Positions 8,914 through 18,779 of a DNA stretch of 64,000 nt are shown in pieces (position 1 is the stretch's first letter; every line of letters starts with the position of its first letter). The notes under the pieces are model-generated. The model worked only from the letters and a program-made list of their open reading frames with translations, searched no databases and was not told the DNA's origin. This DNA comes from Entomobacter blattae (GTDB lineage Bacteria; Pseudomonadota; Alphaproteobacteria; Acetobacterales; Acetobacteraceae), in the NCBI RefSeq assembly GCF_014672835.1, contig NZ_CP060244.1, positions 447,001-511,000 of the forward strand, written 5' to 3'. The position numbers and the translations under genes were made by a program.

Positions 8914-9924
8914 TTACTGGCTATTTGCCAACATGGCTTCGTGGTATTTTTTCCGTGTTGCTGCAATTTCTACCGCTGTCTTCAACGCCTCAACAAGGCT
9001 GGTTTCATCAGCCAAGCCATGACCAGCAATGTTAAAGGCCGTTCCATGATCAGGCGAGGTCCTTACCAAGGGTAAACCAGTCGTAACATTCACTCCCAGG
9101 TCCATTTCAACCGTTTTAAACGGAATAAGCCCCTGATCGTGATAAAGACATACCGCTGCATCGTACTGTTTGCGAGAAAATGGTGTAAACATGCTATCGG
9201 CAGCCCATGGGCCAGAAATATCTATTCCTTCTGCCCTGAGCGTTGTTATGGCAGGGACAACAATCTCAATTTCTTCACGCCCCATATATCCACTTTCTCC
9301 AGCATGGGGATTTAACCCTGCTATGGCCAACCGTGGGTGAGGAATTCCAAAATCCTCCTTAAGAGCACGCCATGTTTTCCTACCAACAAAAACAAGGCGT
9401 TCGATTGTTAACCCGTCTATCGCCTGTCTTAACGGCACGTGCACGCTGGTTAAAGCAACCTTTAGGGTTGGCCCCACCATCATCATCACTTCCTCACGCT
9501 CAGCACCACACAAAGAAGAGATAAACTCTGTATGGCCAGGATACATAAAGCCCGCCTGGCAAAGGGTTGTTTTGCTAATAGGGTTGGTCACAACGGCCTG
9601 AGCTTTTCCGGAAAGAGTTAAGACAACGGCCTTTTCAATGCTTTCCACCACACTGGGGGCATTCTTAACAGAGGGAATCCCTGCCTGGGCAGGGTGTTTA
9701 AGCACAACAGGAATGCAAGGAACAGCATTTTTAAACACCCTTCTCGCATCCCCAAGGGATTCTTCTACCACAACAATAGGGGTATCGGGGCACATACTAG
9801 AAAACCACAAAGGGTCACCAACCAAGGCGAAGGCCACTTCGGTTTCCCGAAGCTTGGCCCAGGCTTTGGCCGTAATTTCTGCACTAATTCCTGCGGGGTC
9901 TCCCATAGTGAGAACAAGCATCAT
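8914..9924 (-). CDS. pdxA: 4-hydroxythreonine-4-phosphate dehydrogenase
   Basis: PdxA oxidises 4-phosphohydroxy-L-threonine to the aminoketone phosphate used by PdxJ. The N-terminus TMGDPAGISAEITAK is typical. The divalent-metal ligands are visible as His131 (YPGHTEF), His207 (GLNPHAGESG) and His262 (LYHDQGLIPFK). Length, 336 residues, is normal. Its ATG overlaps the stop of the L,D-transpeptidase gene by ATGA, and pdxJ follows 15 bp later, so the three form one operon. Confidence 0.96.
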   Translation of the reverse strand: MMLVLTMGDPAGISAEITAKAWAKLRETEVAFALVGDPLWFSSMCPDTPIVVVEESLGDARRVFKNAVPCIPVVLKHPAQAGIPSVKNAPSVVESIEKAVVLTLSGKAQAVVTNPISKTTLCQAGFMYPGHTEFISSLCGAEREEVMMMVGPTLKVALTSVHVPLRQAIDGLTIERLVFVGRKTWRALKEDFGIPHPRLAIAGLNPHAGESGYMGREEIEIVVPAITTLRAEGIDISGPWAADSMFTPFSRKQYDAAVCLYHDQGLIPFKTVEMDLGVNVTTGLPLVRTSPDHGTAFNIAGHGLADETSLVEALKTAVEIAATRKKYHEAMLANSQ

Positions 9925-10982
9925 ACATGATCTTCATACGTAGGCTGTTGAACGTGCTCTGCCGAGTCTACCACCACCAGCGCATCCCCCGCAATAAGGC
10001 TAGGAATGCGATCTTTCGGTAAAAGCGCACGAAAGCGTATATCATAACTGGCAGCTTGCTCGTAAAGAACATCTATAAGACCGTGCTTATCCATAAACAC
10101 ATTTACAGCCGTTGGAAGACGGATACACCCTTCGGATGCAGGATGCCCAATTTTCCACTCCAGCAAGGCAGGGTCTGTAGCGTGTATCTCTAGGCGAATC
10201 TGGCCCTTTTCACGGCTCGAAAGCCACCCTTTCTCTGCCCACTGCCACCCCATATCCCATACCCTCATCCCTTTTAAGCCAATGCCACGTACGCCATTTT
10301 CATTCTTCGTTCCCAATGCACGATAGCCCAAGCGCTCGGTCGTATTATGGAATACCCCCGTAGGAGTGATATAGTAATATTTGCGGCCAGATTGGCCAGT
10401 AGAAACATGCGTTCCCCCTAAAACAAGCCAACTCCCCTCTGGTTGAGCAAGAATAAAGGCTAAGGCCTGGGCATGTGGGTTACGATCTACCACCGTAAGA
10501 ATCTGAGGGCGCTCAATTGGGGTTTGGGTGGCCTTGATCATGGCTTTTGCCATGGCAATCCAGTGTTGCTTTTGCGAAGAGCTATAAGCTTTAAAGTGGG
10601 GAATATCGTGGCGCATCTGCTTGGCAAGGTGAACTGCCTCAATTTCCGCTTCTTTCTCGCCTAAGGAGGGCAAAGGAGGAATCTCAACAGGAGCACTCCC
10701 TCCTTCTAAGGGATCAGGCGAAAAGGCCGGTTTGGCTTCTGCCACCTTCTCTGACGTAGACGCTGCCTTTAGCCCTGCATTCTCTTGCTTTTTATGAAAA
10801 TCTTTTTGGCTCTCTTTTCTGTCTTCCTCATTATGCGATGATATTTCTGAATGAGCGGTCTCTATGGCAGCCCTCCCATACCCATGGCCATAGACCAAAA
10901 CCAACAGCCCAATGCTGGAAACCCGCATAAGGTTTTTTATAAAGTTATAGGGATACTGATCATTTCTAATATGTAAAGGCAT
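9921..10982 (-). CDS. L,D-transpeptidase (YkuD domain), exported
   Basis: This periplasmic enzyme probably crosslinks peptidoglycan or attaches proteins to it. The YkuD catalytic signature is intact: IHATDPALLEWKIGHPASEG then CIRLP, giving the His, Ser and Cys. Before it is a long low-complexity Glu/Lys/Ser-rich spacer and, at the N-terminus, a hydrophobic segment (VSSIGLLVLVYGHGYG) that serves as signal or anchor. I prefer the ATG at 10982 with a weak GAAG; the open frame goes up to a TTG at 11111, which lies inside the foot of a hairpin. It overlaps pdxA by four bases, an unusual cell-wall/B6 pairing. Confidence 0.85.
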   Translation of the reverse strand: MPLHIRNDQYPYNFIKNLMRVSSIGLLVLVYGHGYGRAAIETAHSEISSHNEEDRKESQKDFHKKQENAGLKAASTSEKVAEAKPAFSPDPLEGGSAPVEIPPLPSLGEKEAEIEAVHLAKQMRHDIPHFKAYSSSQKQHWIAMAKAMIKATQTPIERPQILTVVDRNPHAQALAFILAQPEGSWLVLGGTHVSTGQSGRKYYYITPTGVFHNTTERLGYRALGTKNENGVRGIGLKGMRVWDMGWQWAEKGWLSSREKGQIRLEIHATDPALLEWKIGHPASEGCIRLPTAVNVFMDKHGLIDVLYEQAASYDIRFRALLPKDRIPSLIAGDALVVVDSAEHVQQPTYEDHV

Positions 10983-11116
10983 GACGAACTTCAAAAACAT
11001 ATCCACAAAAAAGCTAAAGACCCCTCCCCCGTGGAGAGGAAAATAAACACCAAAGAAAAACTGTCTTTGACACAGTTTCGAAACACTCCACAAGAGAAAA
11101 GGTTTCTTCAAAAGCC

Positions 11117-11138
11117 TTCCTCACCTAAAGGTGAGGAA
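11117..11138 (-). terminator. Perfect hairpin downstream of lpd
   Basis: TTCCTCACC (11117-11125) and GGTGAGGAA (11130-11138) form a perfect nine-pair stem with a four-base loop. Read on the minus strand it is followed by GGCTTTTG. It lies between lpd and the transpeptidase gene and may end or attenuate the suc operon transcript. Confidence 0.5.
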
Positions 11139-11173
11139 AAGAACATTTCGTAAAATTGTCAACAGAATTATGG

Positions 11174-12967
11174 CTAAATATGGATAGCCCGACCTGTTAC
11201 AGCCAAAGCCGCCTCCTTTACGGCTTCACTCAATGTAGGGTGCGCATGGCAAACGCTAGCAATATCTTCAGAAGACGCATCAAAAGCCATAGCCATGGTA
11301 ACCTCTGCGATCAACTCACTAGCCGTAGGACCCAGAATATGAACCCCTAAAACCTGATCTGTTTTCGCATCAGCCAAAATTTTTACCATCCCTTCTGTTG
11401 TGCCCAAGGCCCGAGCCCTACCACTGGCAGTAAAAGGAAATTTACCCACTTTATAATCCTGCCCGGCCGCCTTAAGGGCCTCTTCAGTCTTACCGACAAA
11501 AGCAACTTCTGGCCATGTATAAATTACAGCCGGGATAATATTATAATCAATATGGAAAGGCTTTCCTGCAAGATGCTCTGCCACAGCAACCCCTTCTTCT
11601 GAGGCTTTATGCGCCAGCATTGGACCAGCAATAACATCGCCTATGGCATAAAGACCTGGAACAGAGGTTGCAAAATGCGCATCGGTCTTAATGCGGCCTC
11701 GCTCATCCAGCACAACGCCTACTTTTTCTAGCCCTAACCGAGCCGTATAGGCTTTACGGCCCACAGCGACCAAAACCTTATCGACAGTCACTTCTGAATA
11801 GGTGCCCTTTTTAACATGCTCGACTTGCAAGACAAGGCCATTATCCTTTCTTTCGATTTCTATCACCCGAGAGGACATTTTAAGGGCCATGCCCTGTTTT
11901 TTCATTAAACGCTCAAACAGGGTAACAATTTCTCCATCATATCCATTAATAAGATGGTCTGCATATTCAATCACCGTGACTTCAGCACCCAAGCGCTTCC
12001 AAACACTGCCCAGCTCAACCCCAATTACCCCGCCACCAATAACAGCTAACCGTTGGGGAACCTCTGAAAAAGCCAACGCTCCCGTTGAAGTGACTATATC
12101 GACCTCATCAATCTTTATCCCTGGGAGATCTGCACTTTCACTCCCTGTGGCAATAACAATCTTACTGGCTTCAATGATACGGTCTTCTACGCGAATGCGG
12201 CCTTGGCTCTCGATCACGCCTTCACCCTTAATCCAGGTGACATTATTTTTACGAAAGAGAAACTCTACCCCCTTGACATTAGCCTCAACGACAGAAGCCT
12301 TTCTTTGCTGCATTTTCTCAATACTGATTTTTACAGAGTCTGCCTCAATGCCATGCCCTGCAAAGTCATGCATGAGGGCATGATAATTTTCAGAAGACTG
12401 CAACAGCGCCTTTGAAGGAATACAACCCACATTCAAACAAGTCCCCCCCAAAGTGGTACGTTTTTCAATACACGCCACCTTCATACCCAGCTGAGCTGCC
12501 CGTATGGCACACGCATACCCCCCAGGTCCCCCGCCGATAACGGCCAGATCAAAAATATTTTCTTTATCAGCAGGGCTTGAAGCCCCCGTATGGTCAACAA
12601 AAGGCGCTGCCTCAGAAGAGGTCTGCTCAGAGGAAGATTGTATGGTAGCAGGTGCCTGTGCCTGATCGGCTATATCTGGGGAATGAAACTGGGCGGGCTC
12701 GTTCTCTGCAGAATCTTTAACATCCAGCTTCGCCAGCACCTGCCCTTCTTTAACAAATGCCCCTTCCTGAGCAACGATCTCCCCTAATGTCCCACTATGG
12801 AGGGCCACAATCTCTACAGTTACCTTATCGGTTTCCAGTTCAGCGACTAATTCACCCACCTTAACCGCATCACCACTATTTTTTACCCAACGCCCAAGCT
12901 TGGCCTGTTCTATCCCCTCACCAAGGGCTGGTACCACAATATCCATAACCTCTAATGATTCCACCAT
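11174..12967 (-). CDS. lpd: Dihydrolipoamide dehydrogenase (E3) with N-terminal lipoyl domain
   Basis: E3 reoxidises dihydrolipoamide with NAD+ in the 2-oxoglutarate dehydrogenase complex. Residues 1-90 form a lipoyl domain with lysine in ETDKVTVE. A Ser/Ala/Gln-rich linker follows, and from about 140 the flavoprotein begins (FDLAVIGGGPGGYACAIRAA). The redox disulfide is in GGTCLNVGCIPSK, and the C-terminal base is in HAHPTLSEAV. The fusion makes it about 130 residues longer than classical E3. Start at ATG 12967 is chosen over an upstream TTG; ATG 12946 is also possible. It is last in the sucA-sucB-lpd operon. Confidence 0.95.
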   Translation of the reverse strand: MVESLEVMDIVVPALGEGIEQAKLGRWVKNSGDAVKVGELVAELETDKVTVEIVALHSGTLGEIVAQEGAFVKEGQVLAKLDVKDSAENEPAQFHSPDIADQAQAPATIQSSSEQTSSEAAPFVDHTGASSPADKENIFDLAVIGGGPGGYACAIRAAQLGMKVACIEKRTTLGGTCLNVGCIPSKALLQSSENYHALMHDFAGHGIEADSVKISIEKMQQRKASVVEANVKGVEFLFRKNNVTWIKGEGVIESQGRIRVEDRIIEASKIVIATGSESADLPGIKIDEVDIVTSTGALAFSEVPQRLAVIGGGVIGVELGSVWKRLGAEVTVIEYADHLINGYDGEIVTLFERLMKKQGMALKMSSRVIEIERKDNGLVLQVEHVKKGTYSEVTVDKVLVAVGRKAYTARLGLEKVGVVLDERGRIKTDAHFATSVPGLYAIGDVIAGPMLAHKASEEGVAVAEHLAGKPFHIDYNIIPAVIYTWPEVAFVGKTEEALKAAGQDYKVGKFPFTASGRARALGTTEGMVKILADAKTDQVLGVHILGPTASELIAEVTMAMAFDASSEDIASVCHAHPTLSEAVKEAALAVTGRAIHI

Positions 12968-13124
12968 ATCTCTTGTCCCACGCAAATAGAGAAGTTTTTA
13001 CAATATAGTTGTCAATTAACCTAAACCATAAAAAACATTCTTCTTAATAGATAATATCTACCATCTACATAAAGCCTCTTTTGGATGGAGCAAAAAACAA
13101 ACGTAACCTCCCGCAATGCAAAGG

Positions 13125-14438
13125 CTATACATCAAGCAAGAGGCGCATAGGATCTTCAACATAGTCCTTAATTTTAACCAGAAAACTTACAGCCTCTTTA
13201 CCATCTACAATACGGTGATCATAAGAGAGGGCCAAATACATCATGGGGCGTATCACCACTTGTCCTTCTACAGCCATGGGGCGCTCTTTTATACTATGCA
13301 TTCCCAAAATAGCCGATTGGGGCGCGTTTAAAATGGGAGTAGACATCATGGAACCATAAATACCGCCATTGGTGATGGAAAAAGTTCCCCCCGCCAATTC
13401 CTCAAGCTTAAGCTGGCCGGCCCGAGCCTTTTGGCCCAATTGCGTAATACCGGCCTCTATTTCAGCAAATGATAGTTGCTCTGCCCTGCACAAGACAGGC
13501 ACAACCAACCCATTTGCCCCCCCCACAGCAATGCCAATATTCATAAAATCACGATAAATAATATCTTCCCCATCAATTTCAGCATTCAGCACGGGAAATT
13601 CTGCCAAAGCCTTGACAGCAGCCCTCACAAAAAAGGACATAAAACCAAGACGTGCACCCTGATGGCGCTTTTCAAAAGGCTCTTTGTATTTTTTACGCAA
13701 GCCAATAATAGCGGACATATCCACTTCATTAAAAGTTGTTAGAATGGCCGCTGTATTTTGGGCCTCTTTCAACCGGCGCGCAATGGTTGCCCGCAAACGC
13801 GTCATTTTCACACGCTCTTCTCTTGACCCTACAGGCTTTGACTCCCGAGAAGCTTTCCCTTCTCCAACCCCAGCTTGCTGGCTAGCAACCGAATGTTTTT
13901 CACGTTCCAGAAACGCCAAAACATCGGCCTTGGTAATGCGCCCCCCCCGACCTGTTGGAGAAGTAATGGCCCCCACTTCTACCCCATGTTCTTGCATTAA
14001 ATTTTTGGCAGCGGGCATGGGATGAGGAGAAAAAGCCGTTCCCGTTCCATCATAATCCTGAGGACCTTTCTGCAGATCCTCAGGATTGGGGGCAGGTGCC
14101 GGGCGCGAAACCAAGCCAACATTAGGCTGGGGCGGGTGCACCCCACCTGATGGGCGATGAACCTGTTTACGGGGATCATCCTCTTCAGGAGATGGAGCCT
14201 CTCCTGCTGTCATCATAGCCAAGAGGGCACCCACCTCAACTTCTTCGCCTTCATTGACGTAAATATCTCCCATTATGCCTGAAACGGGGGCAGGGATTTC
14301 AATACTCACCTTATCAGTTTCTAGTTCAACAAGGGGGTCATCCACCTTAACACCCTCACCTGGCTGCTTTAACCAGCGGGCCACAAGAGCTGTTGTAATA
14401 CTTTCCCCTAACTCTGGAACCTTAATTTCAACCGACAT
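13125..14438 (-). CDS. sucB: 2-oxoglutarate dehydrogenase E2, dihydrolipoyllysine succinyltransferase
   Basis: This E2 core transfers the succinyl group from lipoamide to CoA. Residues 1-80 are the lipoyl domain with the modified lysine in [14 protein letters not shown] Pro/Ala-rich linker and the peripheral-subunit-binding domain ([20 protein letters not shown]-like, about 145-180) come next. The C-terminal acyltransferase domain ends with the active site [13 protein letters not shown] start at the second ATG (14438), where a GGGA site is spaced well. It sits between sucA and lpd, all on the same strand. Confidence 0.95.
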   Translation of the reverse strand: MSVEIKVPELGESITTALVARWLKQPGEGVKVDDPLVELETDKVSIEIPAPVSGIMGDIYVNEGEEVEVGALLAMMTAGEAPSPEEDDPRKQVHRPSGGVHPPQPNVGLVSRPAPAPNPEDLQKGPQDYDGTGTAFSPHPMPAAKNLMQEHGVEVGAITSPTGRGGRITKADVLAFLEREKHSVASQQAGVGEGKASRESKPVGSREERVKMTRLRATIARRLKEAQNTAAILTTFNEVDMSAIIGLRKKYKEPFEKRHQGARLGFMSFFVRAAVKALAEFPVLNAEIDGEDIIYRDFMNIGIAVGGANGLVVPVLCRAEQLSFAEIEAGITQLGQKARAGQLKLEELAGGTFSITNGGIYGSMMSTPILNAPQSAILGMHSIKERPMAVEGQVVIRPMMYLALSYDHRIVDGKEAVSFLVKIKDYVEDPMRLLLDV

Positions 14439-14582
14439 ATCCATTCCCTATTTTTACTCTCATCATCGCCTTGTTCTGGCTTACTGTTTTGGTCTGTTCT
14501 CTGGGCTTTATCTCTACTGACTTTATCATATTTTTTGGCGACCCCTTTTGCCAGGGCTTATCTTTTCAATACAACCCATTCT

Positions 14583-14619
14583 CTATGTACCCTATCTAAC
14601 CCTATGTACCCCATCTAAA
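14583..14619. repeat. Short tandem repeat in the sucA-sucB gap
   Basis: CTATGTACCCTATCTAAC (14583-14600) is followed by CTATGTACCCCATCTAAA (14602-14619), two near-identical copies with a 19-base period. It lies in the 243-bp gap between sucA and sucB, an unusually large spacer for this operon. Confidence 0.7.
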
Positions 14620-14687
14620 ATGCACCCATTTAAAGCACCATAACTGCGCTTACAGTCTCATCATAGCACATTTTATAATAGGGCTTT

Positions 14688-17570
14688 TTACAATAGAGCT
14701 TTTTCCAACAATGCTTGCTGCTCTTGCTGGTGAATACTTAATAACCCCGCAGCAGGACTTGCCGCAGCTTTACGGCCGGCATAAGCAAACCGTGTCGAAT
14801 ATGGGCCCCCGAGAGGGAAATACTCCTTACGGCCTAAGGACAAAAGGATGGATTCCAGATAAGGTTCAACAAAAAACCATCCTCCCATATTTTGTGGTTC
14901 TTCCTGGCACCACATCATTTCAGACTCAGGATAATGGGCAAGAATTCTCGTCATTTCCTGTAAGGGAAAGGGAAAGAACTGCTCTAGGCGAACTAGCACA
15001 ATATCATCAACCTGTCTTTCCTGACTGGCAACAAGCAAATCATAGTAAACCTTACCCGAACAGACGACAACGCGCCTGACTGGTTTGCTGCCCAGTGATG
15101 TTTGTATAACCGCCTGGAACGCCGTATTCGTCTGCATTTCTTTCAAAGAAGAGGTCACTAGGGTATTGCGCAAGAGTGACTTAGGCGTCATCACCACCAA
15201 AGGCTTCCGTACAGATTGGCATAATTGCCGCCTCAGAAGGTGAAAATAATTGGCAGGCGTGGTGGGCATGCAAACTTGGATATTATTTTGTGCACAAAGC
15301 TGCAAAAACCGCTCGACCCTGGCAGAAGAATGTTCGGGGCCTTGGCCTTCATATCCATGGGGTAAGAGCATGACCAAGCCTGAAAAACGTTGCCATTTGG
15401 ACTCACCCGAGGCCAAAAACTGATCAATAATAACCTGTGCACCGTTTGAAAAGTCACCAAACTGGGCTTCCCACAAGACCAAAACCCCCGGGCTATAAAG
15501 AGAGTAACCATACTCAAAACCCAAAACCCCAAACTCTGAAAGCAAGGAATTATACACCTCAAAGGAGGCCTGCCCAGGAGCAATGTTATTAAGGGGCATA
15601 TATTCATTCTGGTTTTTTTGATCGATCAACACCGCATGGCGTTGGCTAAAGGTTCCCCTTTGGCAATCTTCACCAGAAAGCCTGACTCGAGCCCCCTCCA
15701 ACAATAGGCTCCCAAAAGCCAGGGCCTCGGCTGTAGCCCAGTCTATAGGGCCATTCTGACGAAAAATCTCTGATCGAGCCTTCATTTGGCGTACAATTTT
15801 CGGATGGACAGAAAATCCTTCCGGGCGGGTATTTAACGCCACCCCAATTTTCTGCAAGGTTTCCTCAGCAACCCCTGTTACCGGGCTGCTCGAGTCTTCT
15901 CCCTGCCTACCCTGACCAGCCCAGGCTAACGCACTGGCCTGAACAGGCTGACGCTGGAAATTTTGGGTTTTCTGATAGGCCTCTTCCAACCGATGATAAA
16001 ACATCTCCCATAACGTCTGCACCTCTCCCGCAGTTAAGGCTCCTTCCTGCACAAGATGTTGGGCATAAAGATTGCGCGTACTAGGGTGAGAATGAATGGC
16101 CTGATACATAACCGGTTGGGTAAAGGACGGCTCATCAGCCTCATTATGCCCATGCCTACGATAACAGACAATTTCTAAAACTATATCTGCTGCAAATTTC
16201 TGGCGGAAATCTGCTGCTAATTGAGCACAATATTGTACAGTTTCTGGGTTATCCCCATTCACATGAAGAATGGGAGCCTGCACAGATTTTGCAATATCTG
16301 TACAATACTGACCAGAAAAGGCATGGGCCGAAACCGTTGTAAACCCGATCTGGTTATTAATAACCACATGGATTGTTCCCCCTGTACGATAGCCGATTAA
16401 CTGGGACATGGCCATGGTCTCGTAAACAACGCCCTGACCGGAAAAAGCGGCATCCCCATGGATAAGCAGTGCCATATGCCGATAACGGCTATGAGGCTCA
16501 CTATCAGCATCTTGAATAGCCCTGACACTGCCAACCACAACCGGGTCCACAGCTTCCAGATGAGAAGGATTGGGGTGGAGCACCAATGTCACTTCATGGC
16601 CATTGATCGTACGGGTTGCCTGCGCCCCAAGATGGTATTTCACATCTCCAGCCCCCAGCAAACCATCTGGTTGGGTAGAAGTACCAGAAAATTCGGAAAA
16701 AATCGCCTCATAGGGCTTGCCAACCACATTGGCTAACGTATTCAATCGGCCTCTATGAGCCATTCCCAAATCTACAGAACGAACGCCCCCAGAGACAACC
16801 CGATCAATAATAGCATGAAGGGCCACAATGCTACTTTCCCCTCCCTCCAGCCCAAAACGTTTAGTGCCTACATATTTTTTCTGACAAAAAACTTCAAAAG
16901 CTTCCGCTTCTGTCAACTGGGCAAGAATAGCTAACTGGTCTTCTCGGGGCCTGTTTTGTAACCATTCTGCCTTTTCTAACCGATGCATGAGCCACCGCCG
17001 CTGCTCCACATTCTGTATATGCATAAACTCGGCCCCTACAGCACCGCAATAGACTGTACGAAGGGCCTGATAAAGCTGACGTATGGTGACCACTTCACTT
17101 TTTAAGAGGTCTTGGGTACTATTGCCTGTAAAAACAGGACGATCCAAATCATGCTCACTAAAGCCATAGGTCTGTAGAGCCAAATCAGGATGAACTTGCG
17201 AGCGTTGTAACCCTAAAGGATCGAGCTGGGCCTCAAGATGCCCATTCACTCGATAAGCTCTTACCAACTGAAGAGCATAGACACTATCTGATACAGCCTC
17301 TTGATTTTGGAGCGCTTGCGAAGCGTCCTTTGCCGGCCCGAGCACGCCCTGGTCCTCTTCTTTTGCCTCTCTTCCCCTTGATAAAGATGACCATGAAGCC
17401 CCTAGTGCATCTTCAAACACCACAGAGGCTTCATCGCCAAGATTTTTAAAAAATTGGGCAAAGGTGAGGTCAACCGTGTGGGGGTCTTTTGCCCACTGTA
17501 AATATTGCTCGGCCACATAGGCGGCATTTTCAGCATTCAATGCCTCCATCAGAACATCTTTACCGGACAT
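14688..17570 (-). CDS. sucA: 2-oxoglutarate dehydrogenase E1 component
   Basis: This thiamine-diphosphate enzyme decarboxylates 2-oxoglutarate and passes the succinyl group to E2. The 960-residue length is normal. Visible motifs are an N-terminal AEQYLQWAKDP segment, HIQNVEQRRWLMHRLE, the substrate/ThDP region GMAHRGRLNTLANVVGKP, RRHGHNEADEPSFTQP, and the C-terminal half EYGYSLYSP and HGYEGQGPEHSSAR. AAGGGG precedes the ATG. Just after the stop, the last codons are almost repeated (AAAGCTCTATTGTAA then AAAGCCCTATTATAA), as though the 3' end had duplicated locally. It is the first gene of the suc operon. Confidence 0.97.
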   Translation of the reverse strand: MSGKDVLMEALNAENAAYVAEQYLQWAKDPHTVDLTFAQFFKNLGDEASVVFEDALGASWSSLSRGREAKEEDQGVLGPAKDASQALQNQEAVSDSVYALQLVRAYRVNGHLEAQLDPLGLQRSQVHPDLALQTYGFSEHDLDRPVFTGNSTQDLLKSEVVTIRQLYQALRTVYCGAVGAEFMHIQNVEQRRWLMHRLEKAEWLQNRPREDQLAILAQLTEAEAFEVFCQKKYVGTKRFGLEGGESSIVALHAIIDRVVSGGVRSVDLGMAHRGRLNTLANVVGKPYEAIFSEFSGTSTQPDGLLGAGDVKYHLGAQATRTINGHEVTLVLHPNPSHLEAVDPVVVGSVRAIQDADSEPHSRYRHMALLIHGDAAFSGQGVVYETMAMSQLIGYRTGGTIHVVINNQIGFTTVSAHAFSGQYCTDIAKSVQAPILHVNGDNPETVQYCAQLAADFRQKFAADIVLEIVCYRRHGHNEADEPSFTQPVMYQAIHSHPSTRNLYAQHLVQEGALTAGEVQTLWEMFYHRLEEAYQKTQNFQRQPVQASALAWAGQGRQGEDSSSPVTGVAEETLQKIGVALNTRPEGFSVHPKIVRQMKARSEIFRQNGPIDWATAEALAFGSLLLEGARVRLSGEDCQRGTFSQRHAVLIDQKNQNEYMPLNNIAPGQASFEVYNSLLSEFGVLGFEYGYSLYSPGVLVLWEAQFGDFSNGAQVIIDQFLASGESKWQRFSGLVMLLPHGYEGQGPEHSSARVERFLQLCAQNNIQVCMPTTPANYFHLLRRQLCQSVRKPLVVMTPKSLLRNTLVTSSLKEMQTNTAFQAVIQTSLGSKPVRRVVVCSGKVYYDLLVASQERQVDDIVLVRLEQFFPFPLQEMTRILAHYPESEMMWCQEEPQNMGGWFFVEPYLESILLSLGRKEYFPLGGPYSTRFAYAGRKAAASPAAGLLSIHQQEQQALLEKALL

Positions 17571-18125
17571 AAAGCCCCTTTCCTAACAACTTCTTCAGCA
17601 TTATTTTCACGCTATCTTATGCCAGACGGCATTTATTACACGGCAGCCTTCCTAAAAGGCCTATCACTCCAATCAGGCACACTCCCAAACCTTCCAACCC
17701 AACAAACGAAGCCTCTCTTGCCAGAGGCGGGATTGCTATGGGAGAAGAGAGCTTTTATAAAGCTTCTTCTTATCCCCTCTTACCCTTCCCATTCCATCTC
17801 CTGCAGCAAACCACTCTTTCAAGTTTTCTTTTGTATTTCTTGGAAATAAAAAGTGATCATTATTCCCTTTCAGAGTCAAAGCCTCTATCATAGAGAGCTG
17901 CTAAAATAATGGCAAAATTCATTTATTTCCTCATCACTATTACATAGGAATTTTTTATAAAAATTGATCAAATTTTTTATTTTTCTTATGAAGAGTATCG
18001 TCTATCCTGAAGTACATTCCTAACTATGTTTCCCCTGCTTTCTCCCCCTATGGGCTTGCTCCCACTATGGTTCAGAAGCAAGGATGGTTGTTTTTTACAA
18101 CTAACCCCCTTTAAAGAGAGGCAAA
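17571..18125. other. Divergent intergenic region between sucA and an oxygenase
   Basis: This 555-bp region holds no gene I can support. From about 17880 to 18010 it is strongly AT-rich, suiting promoters for sucA (minus) and the oxygenase (plus). I could not assign clear -10/-35 pairs. Confidence 0.6.
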
Positions 18126-18779
18126 ATGGCCAGCATCACACCCCTTATTACCCTGAACTACCAAGCTTTTGAGGAAGCTCCTATTGCCACAAAGCCTTCC
18201 CCTCATATTGTTGTTCCCCACTTTCTTAACTCAGAAAATTTAAAAAAAATTCTTCCCGCCCTTCCTACAATCTCTAAAGGGGGCTCATACCCGCCAGGGG
18301 CCCTTTCCCTTTCTGCCCCCATGAAAGCTTTAATTGCTGAAATGGAAAGCCCTAAACTGCGCGAAGCCATCAGCAAAAAATTTTCCATTGATGTTGCCAA
18401 TGCTCCATCAATGCTCACCTTACGCGGATATAGCCGAGAAAAGGACGGACAAATCCATACAGACTCTCTTTCTAAAAAAGTTACCATCCTTCTTTTTCTG
18501 AATGAAGATAGCCCCAAATGGGACAGCCACCACGGTTGCCTACGTTTCTTGAATTCCCCTGACAATCTTGATGATTATAGTGCAGAAATTCGTCCGGTAA
18601 ACGGCACTTTGGTGGTCTTTCCCAATAGTTCCACTTCATGGCACGGCTACCATACCTATGTAGGCCCCCGCTTTTCCATACAGCTTAATTACATGCACCG
18701 CGATAGCAAGGCGCAAAGTGAACTATTCCGCCATAAACTCTCTGCTTTTACAAAAAAAATCTCTCTTCTGACCCACTAA
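18126..18779 (+). CDS. Fe(II)/2-oxoglutarate oxygenase (2OG-FeII_Oxy_3 type)
   Basis: This cytoplasmic oxygenase of 217 residues likely couples 2-oxoglutarate decarboxylation to hydroxylation of an unknown substrate. The metal triad is visible: His111 and Asp113 in GQIHTDS, and a distal His at 173 or 176 (SWHGYH), with the 2OG-binding Arg182 in GPRFSIQLNY. The fold resembles prolyl-4-hydroxylase-like proteins found near sugar or secondary-metabolite genes, but no such genes are adjacent. AGAGG lies six bases before the ATG. Confidence 0.8.
   Translation: MASITPLITLNYQAFEEAPIATKPSPHIVVPHFLNSENLKKILPALPTISKGGSYPPGALSLSAPMKALIAEMESPKLREAISKKFSIDVANAPSMLTLRGYSREKDGQIHTDSLSKKVTILLFLNEDSPKWDSHHGCLRFLNSPDNLDDYSAEIRPVNGTLVVFPNSSTSWHGYHTYVGPRFSIQLNYMHRDSKAQSELFRHKLSAFTKKISLLTH

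Noticed and set aside
13684-14025. Plus-strand frame of 113 codons within sucB
   Set aside because: Antisense shadow of the acyltransferase gene with no homology.
17505-17849. 114-codon plus-strand frame overlapping the start of sucA
   Set aside because: It is antisense to sucA for part of its length, has no recognisable domain and no ribosome site.
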